55,597 nt of DNA, from NCBI GenBank assembly GCA_017647405.1, contig JAGCKR010000007.1, positions 1 to 55,597 on the forward strand. The letters run 5' to 3'. The position numbers and the translations under genes are program-made. Source of the stretch: Alphaproteobacteria bacterium (lineage in GTDB: Bacteria; Pseudomonadota; Alphaproteobacteria; CAAHEQ01; UBA3637). Every line of letters begins with the position of its first letter. The stretch's first letter is position 1. Below the pieces are notes generated by a model. It worked only from the letters and a program-made list of their open reading frames with translations, was not told where the DNA came from and ran no database searches. Shown one piece after another: positions 28,824-38,447 of this stretch.

Positions 28824-30497
28824 TCATATGCGAACCAAATGCACCTCAATTAATGGTTTTTTCCCATAAAATTCTTTCAGGAAGCGACGAACAGCCGTCC
28901 GCACGGCATTTTCAGCCAAATCATCACGCAACACATCATCTCCCAATGATTGAACTTCCGTAATAATTTCTTTTTTAACACGTTCTTCATCATCCGTTCC
29001 ATCTTCAATTAACCCAAAAGATGAAATTTTCGGAGCGCCTAAAACGGTTCCTGCTCCATCCAATACCAACGTTACAACCAAAGTTCCATCTTCAATCATT
29101 TTACGTCGTTTGCGAATTACTTCAGCACCCAAAGAGAGAATCTTTTTCCCATCAACCGCTAAAATACCACTCTCAACTTCACCTAAAATAATGGGCTTAT
29201 CCGCCAACTCTAAAACTTCCCCATCTTCCAATGCAAAGGCATATTTAGCCCCCCACTTAAGCGCCAAAGAAACATGCTCATTCAATTCTCTTGCTTCCCC
29301 ATGAACTGGCAAAGCAATCTTTGGTTTTATCCATTTATACATTTGTTGCAAATCTTTACCAGAAAAGTGCCCAGACACATGAATATCTGCATCTTTATTC
29401 GTGATAATTTCAACATCTTTTGTTTTAAACCGTTTTTGCAACAACGCAATAGCTTTTTCATTCCCCGGAATAATACGTGATGAAAAAATCACCACATCTT
29501 CCGGCGCAAAGAAAACAGCATTTTTTTGTGGTGTTAAACTTGATAAATTACTTAAAGCAGACCGAGGTTCGCCTTGTGACCCCGTACAAATAAACAAAAC
29601 AGATCCTTTCGGTTGCTCTAATGCTTCGGATTCAGATAAAAATTCCGGCACATCATCAAAATATCCGCAAGCTCTGGCAGCCGCATCCATACGCCATAAA
29701 CTGCGTCCCATCAAACAAACCTGCCTATTATTTTTCTTAGCCGCAAAATAAATGCTTTTCACCCGACTCACATTTGATGCAAAACAGGCAACGGCAATTT
29801 GTTTTCCTTCATATTTTGCAATCAACTTTTCAAGTTCTTTCCTTACATCCATTTCTGTTAGCTTATTTTCACCGCTAAAAACATTAGTTGAATCACAAAC
29901 AAGTGCTAAAACGCCCTCTTTACCAATTTCTTTTAAACGTTTTTCATCTGTTTTTTGATTCAACACCGTATCCGGTACAAGCTTCCAGTCACCGGTATGC
30001 AAAACCAAACCTTTATCTGTTTTAATCCGCAATGCATTAGCTTCCGGAATAGAGTGACTCATTGAAACAAATTCAACTTCAAACGGCTTTAAATCAATAA
30101 CGGAACCTAATTCACAAACATTCACTTCAGCACGTCCAAGCAATGAATTTTCAACCAACTTGCTTTCCAGTAATTCTGCCGCAAATGCCGTCACATAAAT
30201 CGGACACTGCAATGAACGCCACAAATGCCCAACGGCACCTAAGTGATCCTCATGTGCATGCGTAATCACAAGGCCCAAAATATCTTTTTTGTTTTTTTCC
30301 AAAAATGATACATCCGGCAATAACACATCAACACCTGGCAATCCATCTCCCGGAAAACCGACCCCCAAATCAACGATCAACCATTTGCCCTTATACCCAT
30401 AAGCAAAGCAATTCATTCCCACACCGGTTGCTCCACCAATAGGAACAAAAACAAATTTATCCTTGTCAATGACAATATCTTTTGTTTCTTCAATCAT
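28824..30497 (-). CDS. rnj: Ribonuclease J
   Basis: RNase J is a metallo-beta-lactamase/beta-CASP nuclease with endo- and 5'-exonuclease activity in mRNA decay and rRNA maturation. The 557-residue protein shows ITHAHEDHLGAVGH (metal site), HTGDWKL, a beta-CASP region with CTGSQGEPRSAL, and the late metal ligands in VSGHFSGKDLQ and LPVHGEARELN. The C-terminal domain is present. Its start overlaps the birA stop by 4 bases. The birA-rnj pairing is common in Alphaproteobacteria. Confidence 0.94.
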   Translation of the reverse strand: MIEETKDIVIDKDKFVFVPIGGATGVGMNCFAYGYKGKWLIVDLGVGFPGDGLPGVDVLLPDVSFLEKNKKDILGLVITHAHEDHLGAVGHLWRSLQCPIYVTAFAAELLESKLVENSLLGRAEVNVCELGSVIDLKPFEVEFVSMSHSIPEANALRIKTDKGLVLHTGDWKLVPDTVLNQKTDEKRLKEIGKEGVLALVCDSTNVFSGENKLTEMDVRKELEKLIAKYEGKQIAVACFASNVSRVKSIYFAAKKNNRQVCLMGRSLWRMDAAARACGYFDDVPEFLSESEALEQPKGSVLFICTGSQGEPRSALSNLSSLTPQKNAVFFAPEDVVIFSSRIIPGNEKAIALLQKRFKTKDVEIITNKDADIHVSGHFSGKDLQQMYKWIKPKIALPVHGEARELNEHVSLALKWGAKYAFALEDGEVLELADKPIILGEVESGILAVDGKKILSLGAEVIRKRRKMIEDGTLVVTLVLDGAGTVLGAPKISSFGLIEDGTDDEERVKKEIITEVQSLGDDVLRDDLAENAVRTAVRRFLKEFYGKKPLIEVHLVRI

Positions 30498-31180
30498 TCT
30501 TTTTTTCTTTCATCTAAAAAAAACACATCTCCCGCCGTTATCAAACGACAGCATAAATCATTAGTTCGAAGCTGAACGGCACCCTCATCCGTCAACCCGA
30601 CAAATTCTCCCTTTACTTTTTCATTTGGCAAGCAAATGACAATTTCTTTTCCCACCCCTTTTGAATAGGATAACCATTTTTCTTTAATCTTTTGAAAGCC
30701 TTCTGTTTCAAAAAGCATCATATTTAAATCAAATGCATCTAAAATATTTTGCAATAAAATATTATTTTCTATCTCACCGTTTAGTGACGTTGTTGGATAA
30801 AGAACATCCGTTATTGGGGCATTTTGCGTGTTAATTCCAACACCAGCGACCACCGTTTCCCCTAAATTTTCAAGCAAAATACCACAAACCTTTTTACCGT
30901 CTATCAATACATCGTTCGGCCATTTAATTTTTGCATCAAATTTTTTCAAAACTTCGGCAATACTGAGAGATAAAACAAATGAAAGCATCGGCGTCTGCGC
31001 GCCATAACTTTTAAGCACAAGAGAAAAAAACAAATTTCCTCTCAATGAAATCCATTTGCGTCCCATCCTCCCACGCGCTTTTGTCTGCTCTTTTGCAACA
31101 ACACAAGATCCACGTGGCAACGAAGCTGCCACATCATTTGTGCTCTCAACCTTATCTAAAAAAATCAAATTCCATTTCAT
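30494..31180 (-). CDS. birA: Biotin--[acetyl-CoA-carboxylase] ligase
   Basis: BirA makes biotinyl-AMP and attaches biotin to the carboxyl carrier protein. The 228-residue form lacks the N-terminal helix-turn-helix, so it is a ligase only and not a repressor. It shows KARGRMGRKW (nucleotide/biotin loop), KWPNDVLIDGKKVCGILLE with the catalytic lysine, and a short C-terminal SH3-like domain. Its TGA overlaps the rnj start. No clear ribosome site precedes the ATG. Confidence 0.92.
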   Translation of the reverse strand: MKWNLIFLDKVESTNDVAASLPRGSCVVAKEQTKARGRMGRKWISLRGNLFFSLVLKSYGAQTPMLSFVLSLSIAEVLKKFDAKIKWPNDVLIDGKKVCGILLENLGETVVAGVGINTQNAPITDVLYPTTSLNGEIENNILLQNILDAFDLNMMLFETEGFQKIKEKWLSYSKGVGKEIVICLPNEKVKGEFVGLTDEGAVQLRTNDLCCRLITAGDVFFLDERKKE

Positions 31181-31296
31181 TTAAAAGGGCTTATAACATA
31201 AAATAAAAAAAAAATAAAGAAAAACATTGATTTTATTTTTTTTTCGTTCAAAAATAGGCAAAAATAAAACAAAATGATGATTTTACGGACAATAAT

Positions 31297-31692
31297 ATGA
31301 CAAAAGATGAATTATTTGAAAATTTTTCCTATCTTTCAACATGGGAAGAAAAATATAGTTATCTGATTGATCTTGGCAATCAGCTTCCTCCTTTTAAAGA
31401 AGAGGATAAAACAGATCAAAACAAAGTTGAAGGATGCATGTCTCAAGTTTGGTTCACCCATAAAAAAAAAGAAGGAAAAAATTATTTTAATGCCACAAGC
31501 GATGCTCTCATTGTGAAAGGACTTGAAGCTGTTTTAATCTATCTGATTAATGAAAAAACAGATGAAGAAATTTTAAATCTTGACCTTGTTCAAATTTTTG
31601 AAGAACTGGGCTTAAAAGATCATCTTTCACCAACCAGACGAAACGGATTTTTCGCTATGATTGAGCGAATTTTCAACTTAATAAAAAAATAA
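31297..31692 (+). CDS. sufE: SufE-like cysteine desulfuration protein
   Basis: SufE accepts persulfide sulfur from SufS for Fe-S cluster assembly. The 131-residue protein has the signature KVEGCMSQVWF with the acceptor Cys47, and the late GLKDHLSPTRRNGFFAM typical of the family. No other suf genes are near it. It is followed by an independently promoted dnaX. Confidence 0.92.
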   Translation: MTKDELFENFSYLSTWEEKYSYLIDLGNQLPPFKEEDKTDQNKVEGCMSQVWFTHKKKEGKNYFNATSDALIVKGLEAVLIYLINEKTDEEILNLDLVQIFEELGLKDHLSPTRRNGFFAMIERIFNLIKK

Positions 31693-31711
31693 GAAATAAA
31701 CACCCTTTTGC

Positions 31712-31740
31712 TTGACCGATATAACAAAATATGGTATCCT
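31712..31740 (+). promoter_or_regulatory. Predicted dnaX promoter
   Basis: TTGACC (31712-31717), 17 bases, then TATCCT (31735-31740). The predicted start near 31747 leaves a leader of about 20 bases with AAGG before the dnaX ATG at 31768. It also rules out the longer dnaX frame that would begin at 31708. Confidence 0.65.
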
Positions 31741-31767
31741 CTTTCAAAAGGTTTAAAAGGATCTAAA

Positions 31768-33447
31768 ATGAAAAATTCGTCACACGTGTTAGCCAGAAAA
31801 TACAGACCGCAGGTTTTTGATGATTTGGTTGGTCAGGAAGCGCTTGTTCAAACATTTAAAAATGCCATTGAACACAACCGTTTAGCACATGCTTATATGC
31901 TCACGGGAATCAGAGGTGTTGGCAAAACAAGTTCGGCTCGAATTATTGCAAAAGGCTTAAACTGTATCGGAGAAGATGGAAACGGCAATATGACTGCTAA
32001 CCCTTGTGGTAAATGCAAACATTGTCTGGAAATTGCCTCTGATTCGCATATTGACGTTATCGAAATCGATGCCGCCAGTAACACAGGCGTTGATAATATC
32101 AGGGAAATTATTGAAAGTGCAAAATATAACCCTGTTTCCGCCAGATTTAAAATTTATATCATCGATGAAGTTCACATGCTTTCAAAAGCTGCCTTTAATG
32201 CTCTTTTAAAAACATTGGAAGAACCGCCTGCACGCATCAAATTTATTTTGGCAACAACTGAAATTCGAAAAGTTCCGATTACGATTTTATCCAGATGCCA
32301 ACGTTTTGATTTAAAACGTTTAGATGAAAATCTGTTAACACAGCACCTTCAAAAAATTGCTCAAAATGAAAATATTGAAGCCGAAGAAGAAGCTTTGCGT
32401 TTAATTGCCAGAGCCGGTGATGGATCTTGCCGCGATTCTCTTTCGCTTTTAGATCAAGCCATGACGCAATTTAATTATCATTTAGAAGCAAAAGATATTC
32501 GTCAAATGCTGGGCGTAACCGATCGAACACATCTTTTTGACTTATATCAAGCCATTATGAAAGGAGATGTTAAATCAGCTCTTTCTTATTTAGAAATTCA
32601 ACATGCTTCGGGTTCCGATCCATTAATGACGGCTCAAGATTTGCTTTCTCTGACTCATTGGTTAACCCGTGTTAAAATCGTTCCAGAACTTATCGAAGAC
32701 AAAACCGTTCCTGAAGCAGAACGGTCACGAGGGAAAGAACTTGCAAACACGCTTTCAATGGTCTCTTTAACAAGCGCTTGGCAAATTTTGCTAAAAGGAT
32801 TAACTGAAATCAAAATGGCAGATAATCCGGTTATGGCACTGGAAATGATTTTAATTCGATTAGCATTTTTAAGTGAAATCCCTTCCTTAAATAATTTAAT
32901 AACTGATATAAAAAAAAACACTTTAACGGTTGATCAAGCTCCAAATTTCTCACAAAAAAAACAAGAAACAACACCTGCACCAACAGTGCAAAATACCAAT
33001 CCTTTGCCAACTGTTTCAGCACAAGAACAACCGACACAATCATCCGTAACCATCAACACATTAACGGATATTTCAAATCTTGCCAAACACCATAAAGAAC
33101 GATTACTCGCATTTAATATTGAAAGCTATATTCGTCCAATCAGCATTGAACCTGGAAAACTTGTATGTGCATTTACAAATGATTCTCCCAGAGGATTCAG
33201 TGCAGAACTTGCAAAATTTTTAACAGCTAAAACAGGCATCCAATGGGAAATCACAATCAAACAAGACTCTTCTAGTCAAACATTAAAGGAAAATAAAGCC
33301 GAAAAAGCAGGTCTTGTTTTAGATGAGCTTAAAAAATCAGAACCACTTAAAAGTGTTTTAACCGTTTTCCCAAAAGCGATTGTTGGACGTGTAAAAGAAC
33401 CGCTCGAAGCAGAACAATCTGAATCTGATTTGGAAGAACCGCTTTAA
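31768..33447 (+). CDS. dnaX: DNA polymerase III subunit tau/gamma
   Basis: DnaX is the clamp-loader ATPase that also couples polymerase and helicase. The start ATG 31768 gives MKNSSHVLARKYRPQ, the standard family start. Domains I-III contain the Walker A GIRGVGKTS, a zinc site with CGKCKHC, DEVHMLS (Walker B) and the SRCQRFDLKRL sensor motif. After residue 381 a run of nine A bases (32910-32918) starts a low-complexity linker, with a further A8 run nearby, followed by a C-terminal tau-type domain to residue 559. Slippage at A9 would end the protein a few codons later and give a gamma-like form. A bidirectional terminator follows. Confidence 0.95.
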   Translation: MKNSSHVLARKYRPQVFDDLVGQEALVQTFKNAIEHNRLAHAYMLTGIRGVGKTSSARIIAKGLNCIGEDGNGNMTANPCGKCKHCLEIASDSHIDVIEIDAASNTGVDNIREIIESAKYNPVSARFKIYIIDEVHMLSKAAFNALLKTLEEPPARIKFILATTEIRKVPITILSRCQRFDLKRLDENLLTQHLQKIAQNENIEAEEEALRLIARAGDGSCRDSLSLLDQAMTQFNYHLEAKDIRQMLGVTDRTHLFDLYQAIMKGDVKSALSYLEIQHASGSDPLMTAQDLLSLTHWLTRVKIVPELIEDKTVPEAERSRGKELANTLSMVSLTSAWQILLKGLTEIKMADNPVMALEMILIRLAFLSEIPSLNNLITDIKKNTLTVDQAPNFSQKKQETTPAPTVQNTNPLPTVSAQEQPTQSSVTINTLTDISNLAKHHKERLLAFNIESYIRPISIEPGKLVCAFTNDSPRGFSAELAKFLTAKTGIQWEITIKQDSSSQTLKENKAEKAGLVLDELKKSEPLKSVLTVFPKAIVGRVKEPLEAEQSESDLEEPL

Positions 33448-33488
33448 AAAAAATCCCGAAATGAAAACTTTTCTTTCGGGATTTTTTA
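33447..33488. terminator. Bidirectional terminator between dnaX and the lipoprotein gene
   Basis: AAAAAATCCCGAAA pairs with TTTCGGGATTTTTT (about 33448-33461 and 33474-33487). A and T runs flank the stem on both sides, so it can serve both the plus-strand dnaX and the minus-strand gene ending at 33503. Confidence 0.88.
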
Positions 33489-33502
33489 TTGTTTAACGGT
33501 TA

Positions 33503-33874
33503 TTATTTTTGAAAATAAGGCGCTATTTCTTTTAAACGTTCAGCAAATTCATTTGACCACCCAACAAAATGCTTATCCTTCACAATAAAAAGAGGTGTTG
33601 CAATTTGATTTCCAAGATTATAAAGCTGAACAGCCTTAATTAATTTTTTGTATCCATCTTCTTTTGAAATATCAATCATTTCAACACGTACTGTTGGCAT
33701 TTCATTGTTAAAATATTCAATAGCATGATGACAATGCGAACATCCCGGTTGCCAGAACAAATAAATCGTATCAGAACGAAATTCTTTTTTTTGACAGGCC
33801 ATCAAACTTAAAAAACAAAAAATAACCAATGTAAAATAAAAAAAGTTTTTTATAGGATTTAATAATTTCAACAT
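33503..33874 (-). CDS. Thioredoxin/glutaredoxin-like lipoprotein
   Basis: The protein of about 123 residues has a lipoprotein signal peptide ending in the lipobox LMAC, then a small thioredoxin-like domain with an active-site CSHC in WQPGCSHCHH and a cis-proline-type segment IATPLFIVKD. It would act in the periplasm, anchored by lipid, in thiol-disulfide exchange. The ATG at 33874 is preferred because AAGGAG is 9 bases upstream; an ATG two codons earlier (33880) is only 3 bases from it. It is divergent from obgE. Confidence 0.75.
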   Translation of the reverse strand: MLKLLNPIKNFFYFTLVIFCFLSLMACQKKEFRSDTIYLFWQPGCSHCHHAIEYFNNEMPTVRVEMIDISKEDGYKKLIKAVQLYNLGNQIATPLFIVKDKHFVGWSNEFAERLKEIAPYFQK

Positions 33875-33960
33875 AAACATTCTCTCCTTTTTTAACTTAT
33901 CAAGTTTTTACTAGCATAATTATCTAAAATTAACAACTTTTTTATCTAAAAAACAGATAA

Positions 33961-35034
<1,074 letters not shown>

Positions 35035-35559
35035 ATGCCGAAGGGATTGAAAAAATCATCCATCAGTTCAACACAGGCTGCAGCAAAAAAACAAGCGCAA
35101 AAAAATGAAGAGCGTTTAACAAAAGAAGAAGTTAAGAAAGCACCGGCTAAAAGAAAACCTTGTGCAAAAAAAACAACAACCAAAGCAAAAAAAGCCGTTT
35201 TACCAACAGCTCCCGGTGCTCTTTCCAAAGCACAGATTAAAGAATTAATTGCCTTTGTTGAACAAAAATTAGATGCCGGTAAAGCTGAAAATATTGTAAC
35301 TATTGATTTGAAAGGTAAAAGTTCCTTCACTGATTTTATTATCATTGCAAACGGAACATCCGGCCGTCATTTGAATGGTTTAGCAAATAATTTAATTCAG
35401 GAAATCAAAAAAGCCGGTTATAGAGCCCGCATTTCAGGCGATAATTCAGATACTGGATGGATTGTTATCGACTTGATTGACGTGATGATTCATTTATTCA
35501 CAGGCGAAATGCGTGATTTCTATGATTTAGAAGGTATGTGGAAAGAACAGTTAAAATAA
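35035..35559 (+). CDS. rsfS: Ribosomal silencing factor RsfS with a basic N-terminal extension
   Basis: RsfS binds ribosomal protein uL14 and blocks subunit joining. The RsfS domain covers about residues 65-174, with SSFTDFIIIANGTSGRHL, ARISGDNSDTGWIVIDL and DVMIHLFTGEMRDFYDLEGMW. The family is usually about 105-125 residues, whereas this protein has about 60 extra N-terminal residues rich in Lys and Ala. No better internal start is evident: the ATG touches the obgE stop and the next Met lies beyond the core. The extension may bind rRNA (inference). Confidence 0.88.
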   Translation: MPKGLKKSSISSTQAAAKKQAQKNEERLTKEEVKKAPAKRKPCAKKTTTKAKKAVLPTAPGALSKAQIKELIAFVEQKLDAGKAENIVTIDLKGKSSFTDFIIIANGTSGRHLNGLANNLIQEIKKAGYRARISGDNSDTGWIVIDLIDVMIHLFTGEMRDFYDLEGMWKEQLK

Positions 35560-35581
35560 CAAATAAAAAAAGGGGGCCAAA

Positions 35582-36235
35582 ATGCAAAAAAGCATTCTTA
35601 TGTTTTTATGTTCATTACTGTTAACTTTTTTTATCAAAACAAACGTTTTGGCCACCGAACCACTTCCTAAAGAATTTGAAGCTGTTTATGAAGAAATTTT
35701 AAACGATCCAAGTTATGCCTCACTGGGAAACCCCAAAGGGACCTATGTTATTATTGACTTTTTTGACTATCGTTGTGGTTTTTGCAAACAGCTTCATAAA
35801 GACCTTTATAATTTAGTCCATTCAAAAGAAGGGCAAAATATTCGTTGGATTTCAATTGAAACACCTGTTTTTGGATATAAACATAATCAATTTTCCGATC
35901 TTGTTTTAGCAACCCGCAAATATGGTGTTTATAATAAAATTTTTGATGAAATGGCTAAATTTGGTTTAATGTCAACTGAGCAAGTTCTTCAACTATTTGA
36001 AGGTTTTGGCCATGATCCGAAACAACTTGTCCAAGAAGCCGAAAAAACATCTTTTCGCCCTATATACAAAAAACATTTTAACCTTTATTTTTATTTCAAT
36101 ACAAAAGCCGTTCCCGTTGTAATTGTGAATAAAAAATATCAGACTGGAGTGTTAAAAGAAGAACAATTACAACAAATCATCAAAGAAGCTAAACCATCCC
36201 CCGCTTGGCGCACTCCTTTTCTTAGATTTTTTTAG
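35582..36235 (+). CDS. DsbA-family periplasmic thiol-disulfide oxidoreductase
   Basis: The 217-residue protein has a signal peptide (hydrophobic 5-20, probable cleavage after VLA) and a thioredoxin-like domain with active site CGFC in FFDYRCGFCKQLH. The cis-proline loop reads KAVPVVIVNK. This fits the DsbA/Com1-like family that oxidises or isomerises exported proteins. AAAGGGGG lies just before the ATG. It is the third gene after obgE-rsfS and overlaps the end of the convergent cca gene by 14 bases. Confidence 0.85.
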   Translation: MQKSILMFLCSLLLTFFIKTNVLATEPLPKEFEAVYEEILNDPSYASLGNPKGTYVIIDFFDYRCGFCKQLHKDLYNLVHSKEGQNIRWISIETPVFGYKHNQFSDLVLATRKYGVYNKIFDEMAKFGLMSTEQVLQLFEGFGHDPKQLVQEAEKTSFRPIYKKHFNLYFYFNTKAVPVVIVNKKYQTGVLKEEQLQQIIKEAKPSPAWRTPFLRFF

Positions 36236-37454
36236 CTTCCAGAATATTTAAAATATAGGTATCAGCTTTTGATTTAAAACTATTATCCTTTCGGGCCTTA
36301 TCAAAATCAGGCATCCGCATTAGATTAATTTTTTTCACCTCATCAAAAAGACGGGCGCTTCTAATTTGAGCTGAATCTAAATTATCAAATTCTTGCTGTT
36401 CCAATAATTTTCCACGCCCATATACATCCGCTTTACAAACAAGAAAAAGATTTTCTAAACTTTCTTTTCGTTTAAAGCCACGACTAATTTTCGAAACAAA
36501 ACAATAAAGATCTATTAAGGGCATATTTCCGGCTTTGCGAGCCACCATATGATATTCAGAGGCCAACGCTGCTAACATTTCATATTTTTTCGGAACTTTT
36601 AATCTGGCACAAATCTCTTTAATTAATTCAACCCCTTTTGCATCATGCCCATAATGACTTGGCAAAATAATTTGCGGAGTCAAAAGCTTACCAACATCAT
36701 GCAGTAAAACAGCAAATTTAACAATGGGAGAATATGATGACCCTTCTTTTAATGCCAAAAGCGTGTGATCTCCAGTATTTTTTTCCGGATGAAAATCCTC
36801 TTTTTCAGGAATCGCAAAAAGACCATCTATTTCCGGCAAAATTTCTTTTAATGCGCCACATTCACGCATCTTTGAAATAAAAATATCAAATCCTTGTGTT
36901 GAAAGAGCTTTCTCAAATTCATTAAAAACACGTTCTTTACTTAAATATGAAAGAGCACCCTCCTGAACCATTTCTTTTGCCAACTGCATCGTTTCTTCAT
37001 CAATTTCAAAATTTAATGAAGCAGCGAAACGACACATTCTTAAAACACGCAATGGGTCTTCTTTAAAATGCTCCGCATGAATATGACGAATGATTTTATT
37101 CTCAATATCTTTTTTACCACCGACATAATCGATTATTTCACCTGTTTCTTCATCCATCGCAAGTGCATTCATCCGAAAATCACGTCGCATAACATCTTCT
37201 TCTAACGTGATCGTTTCATCAAATATAAACTCAAAATCAGAATGTTTATTTCCAGTTTTGATTTCTTTACGCGCCAAGGCATATTCATGTTTTGTTTTTG
37301 GATGCAAAAACACGGGGAAATTTTTTCCCACCGATAAAAAACCCTTTTGAATTAATTCGTCCGGATTACTTCCGACAACAACATAATCAAAATCTTTTGG
37401 CTCTTTGCCTAATAGGCTGTCCCGAACGGCACCGCCAACCTGATATATCTTCAT
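36222..37454 (-). CDS. cca: CCA tRNA nucleotidyltransferase / poly(A) polymerase family
   Basis: The protein of about 410 residues begins with the class II nucleotidyltransferase motif QVGGAVRDSLLGKEPKDFDYV, including the DFD metal-binding residues, then RRDFRMNALAMD and the EDPLRVLRMCRFAASL neck motif. A C-terminal HD domain is present (GDHTLLALK, FAVLLHDVGK), as in gammaproteobacterial-type multifunctional CCA enzymes. The ATG at 37454 (MKIYQVGG) has GGGAT 6 bases upstream, so it is preferred over the frame to 37466. It adds or repairs the 3' CCA of tRNAs. Confidence 0.9.
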   Translation of the reverse strand: MKIYQVGGAVRDSLLGKEPKDFDYVVVGSNPDELIQKGFLSVGKNFPVFLHPKTKHEYALARKEIKTGNKHSDFEFIFDETITLEEDVMRRDFRMNALAMDEETGEIIDYVGGKKDIENKIIRHIHAEHFKEDPLRVLRMCRFAASLNFEIDEETMQLAKEMVQEGALSYLSKERVFNEFEKALSTQGFDIFISKMRECGALKEILPEIDGLFAIPEKEDFHPEKNTGDHTLLALKEGSSYSPIVKFAVLLHDVGKLLTPQIILPSHYGHDAKGVELIKEICARLKVPKKYEMLAALASEYHMVARKAGNMPLIDLYCFVSKISRGFKRKESLENLFLVCKADVYGRGKLLEQQEFDNLDSAQIRSARLFDEVKKINLMRMPDFDKARKDNSFKSKADTYILNILEAKKI

Positions 37455-37537
37455 TTTAAATCCCATTAAAAACGTTTTTAAAGCTTTTAACAGGATTTGT
37501 TTAAAATTTCAACACTTCAAAAGCATTTTTTTTAGTT

Positions 37538-38191
37538 TTATTGCGATTGTTTTAAAAATTTTTCAATATAAGGCATAATATTCTTAACCATCAGGGCAAT
37601 TCCATGCACATTTGGATGCACTTTATCAGCCAATGTATATTTAGAAACCGGCGCACCATTTTCAATTTGAATCAACCCTTTCATAAAAAATGGGTATAAC
37701 ATCAGATGATATTTAGAGGCCAACTTTTCATACAAACCATTAAATTCCTTTTGATATAAAATGCTAGCATAAAGTGGAGCCTTCATACCAACTAACAAAA
37801 CGGATATATCTCGTTCTTGACACATTTTAATCATTCTTTCTAGATTAGATTCAATTAATGAAATAGAACTTCCACGCAAAACATCATTAATCCCCAATTC
37901 AAGTAAAACACCGTTTGGTTTAACGGAATCTAATGCTTTTTTTAAGCGAGATAAACCACCCGAAGTTGTTTCGCCAGATTTACTTTGATTAATAACCCGA
38001 ACGTTCTTATATCCCTTTTTAATTAACTCTTTTTGCAAAATAGAGGCAAAAGAATTTTTTTCACCCACACCATATCCGGCACTTAAACTATCTCCAAAAA
38101 CTAACAACCGATAATTTGTTTTCGCGAATGAAACCGATGAAATCATAAAGATTGTCACACTCAAAATAAAGTAAATTAAATGTTTTTTCAT
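37538..38191 (-). CDS. SGNH/GDSL arylesterase, TesA-like
   Basis: The 217-residue protein has a signal peptide (about 1-23, SFA at the likely cleavage site) and an SGNH hydrolase domain: FGDSLSAGYG with catalytic Ser35, GETTSGG, the LGINDVLRG block III, and DKVHPN with the catalytic Asp and His. Members act as periplasmic lysophospholipases, thioesterases or arylesterases. GGAGG is 6 bases before the ATG. The substrate is not predictable. Confidence 0.9.
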   Translation of the reverse strand: MKKHLIYFILSVTIFMISSVSFAKTNYRLLVFGDSLSAGYGVGEKNSFASILQKELIKKGYKNVRVINQSKSGETTSGGLSRLKKALDSVKPNGVLLELGINDVLRGSSISLIESNLERMIKMCQERDISVLLVGMKAPLYASILYQKEFNGLYEKLASKYHLMLYPFFMKGLIQIENGAPVSKYTLADKVHPNVHGIALMVKNIMPYIEKFLKQSQ

Positions 38192-38209
38192 AAGCCACCT
38201 CCGTTATTT

Positions 38210-38238
38210 ATTATAGAGAAGAAATCACCCCAGCGCCA
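38210..38238 (-). promoter_or_regulatory. Possible promoter of the GDSL esterase gene
   Basis: On the minus strand TATAAT (38215-38210) lies about 20 bases before the ATG, with TGGCGC (38238-38233) 17 bases upstream of it. The -10 is perfect and the -35 poor. Transcription would start almost at the ribosome site. Confidence 0.4.
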
Positions 38239-38282
38239 CATTTATTTTGCATATAAACTTCTTTCTCAGACATAAACAACAT
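38211..38282 (-). CDS. Possible 23-residue peptide
   Basis: A 23-codon frame with ATG at 38282 and TAA at 38213-38211 lies in the 256-base gap upstream of the esterase. It has a second in-frame ATG (MSEKEVYMQ) and ends KCGAGVISSL. The ribosome site is weak (GGA). The frame is short enough to occur by chance. It overlaps the -10 proposed for the esterase, so at most one of the two readings is likely right. Confidence 0.2.
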   Translation of the reverse strand: MLFMSEKEVYMQNKCGAGVISSL

Positions 38283-38410
38283 ATTTGTTCCAATAAGTTT
38301 ATCATCTTTTTGGATAGATTCTATTTAATTAGATTAATATTACATTCACTATCACAAACATTGCTTTTTCAAATTTGACAACAAAAAAACTACGACAAAT
38401 TTCTTGATAT

Positions 38411-38442
38411 AAAAAAAAGAGCTTTTCAAAAGCTCTTTTTTT
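38411..38442. terminator. Bidirectional terminator after the metallophosphoesterase
   Basis: AAAAAGAGCTTTT pairs with AAAAGCTCTTTTT around a short loop, with A and T runs on both sides. The stop of the minus-strand gene is at 38448. Confidence 0.85.
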
Positions 38443-38447
38443 CATCC

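Noticed and set aside
31708..31767. Longer N terminus for DnaX starting at a TTG
   Set aside because: The predicted dnaX promoter overlaps this stretch, so it would not be transcribed, and the family start is at 31768.
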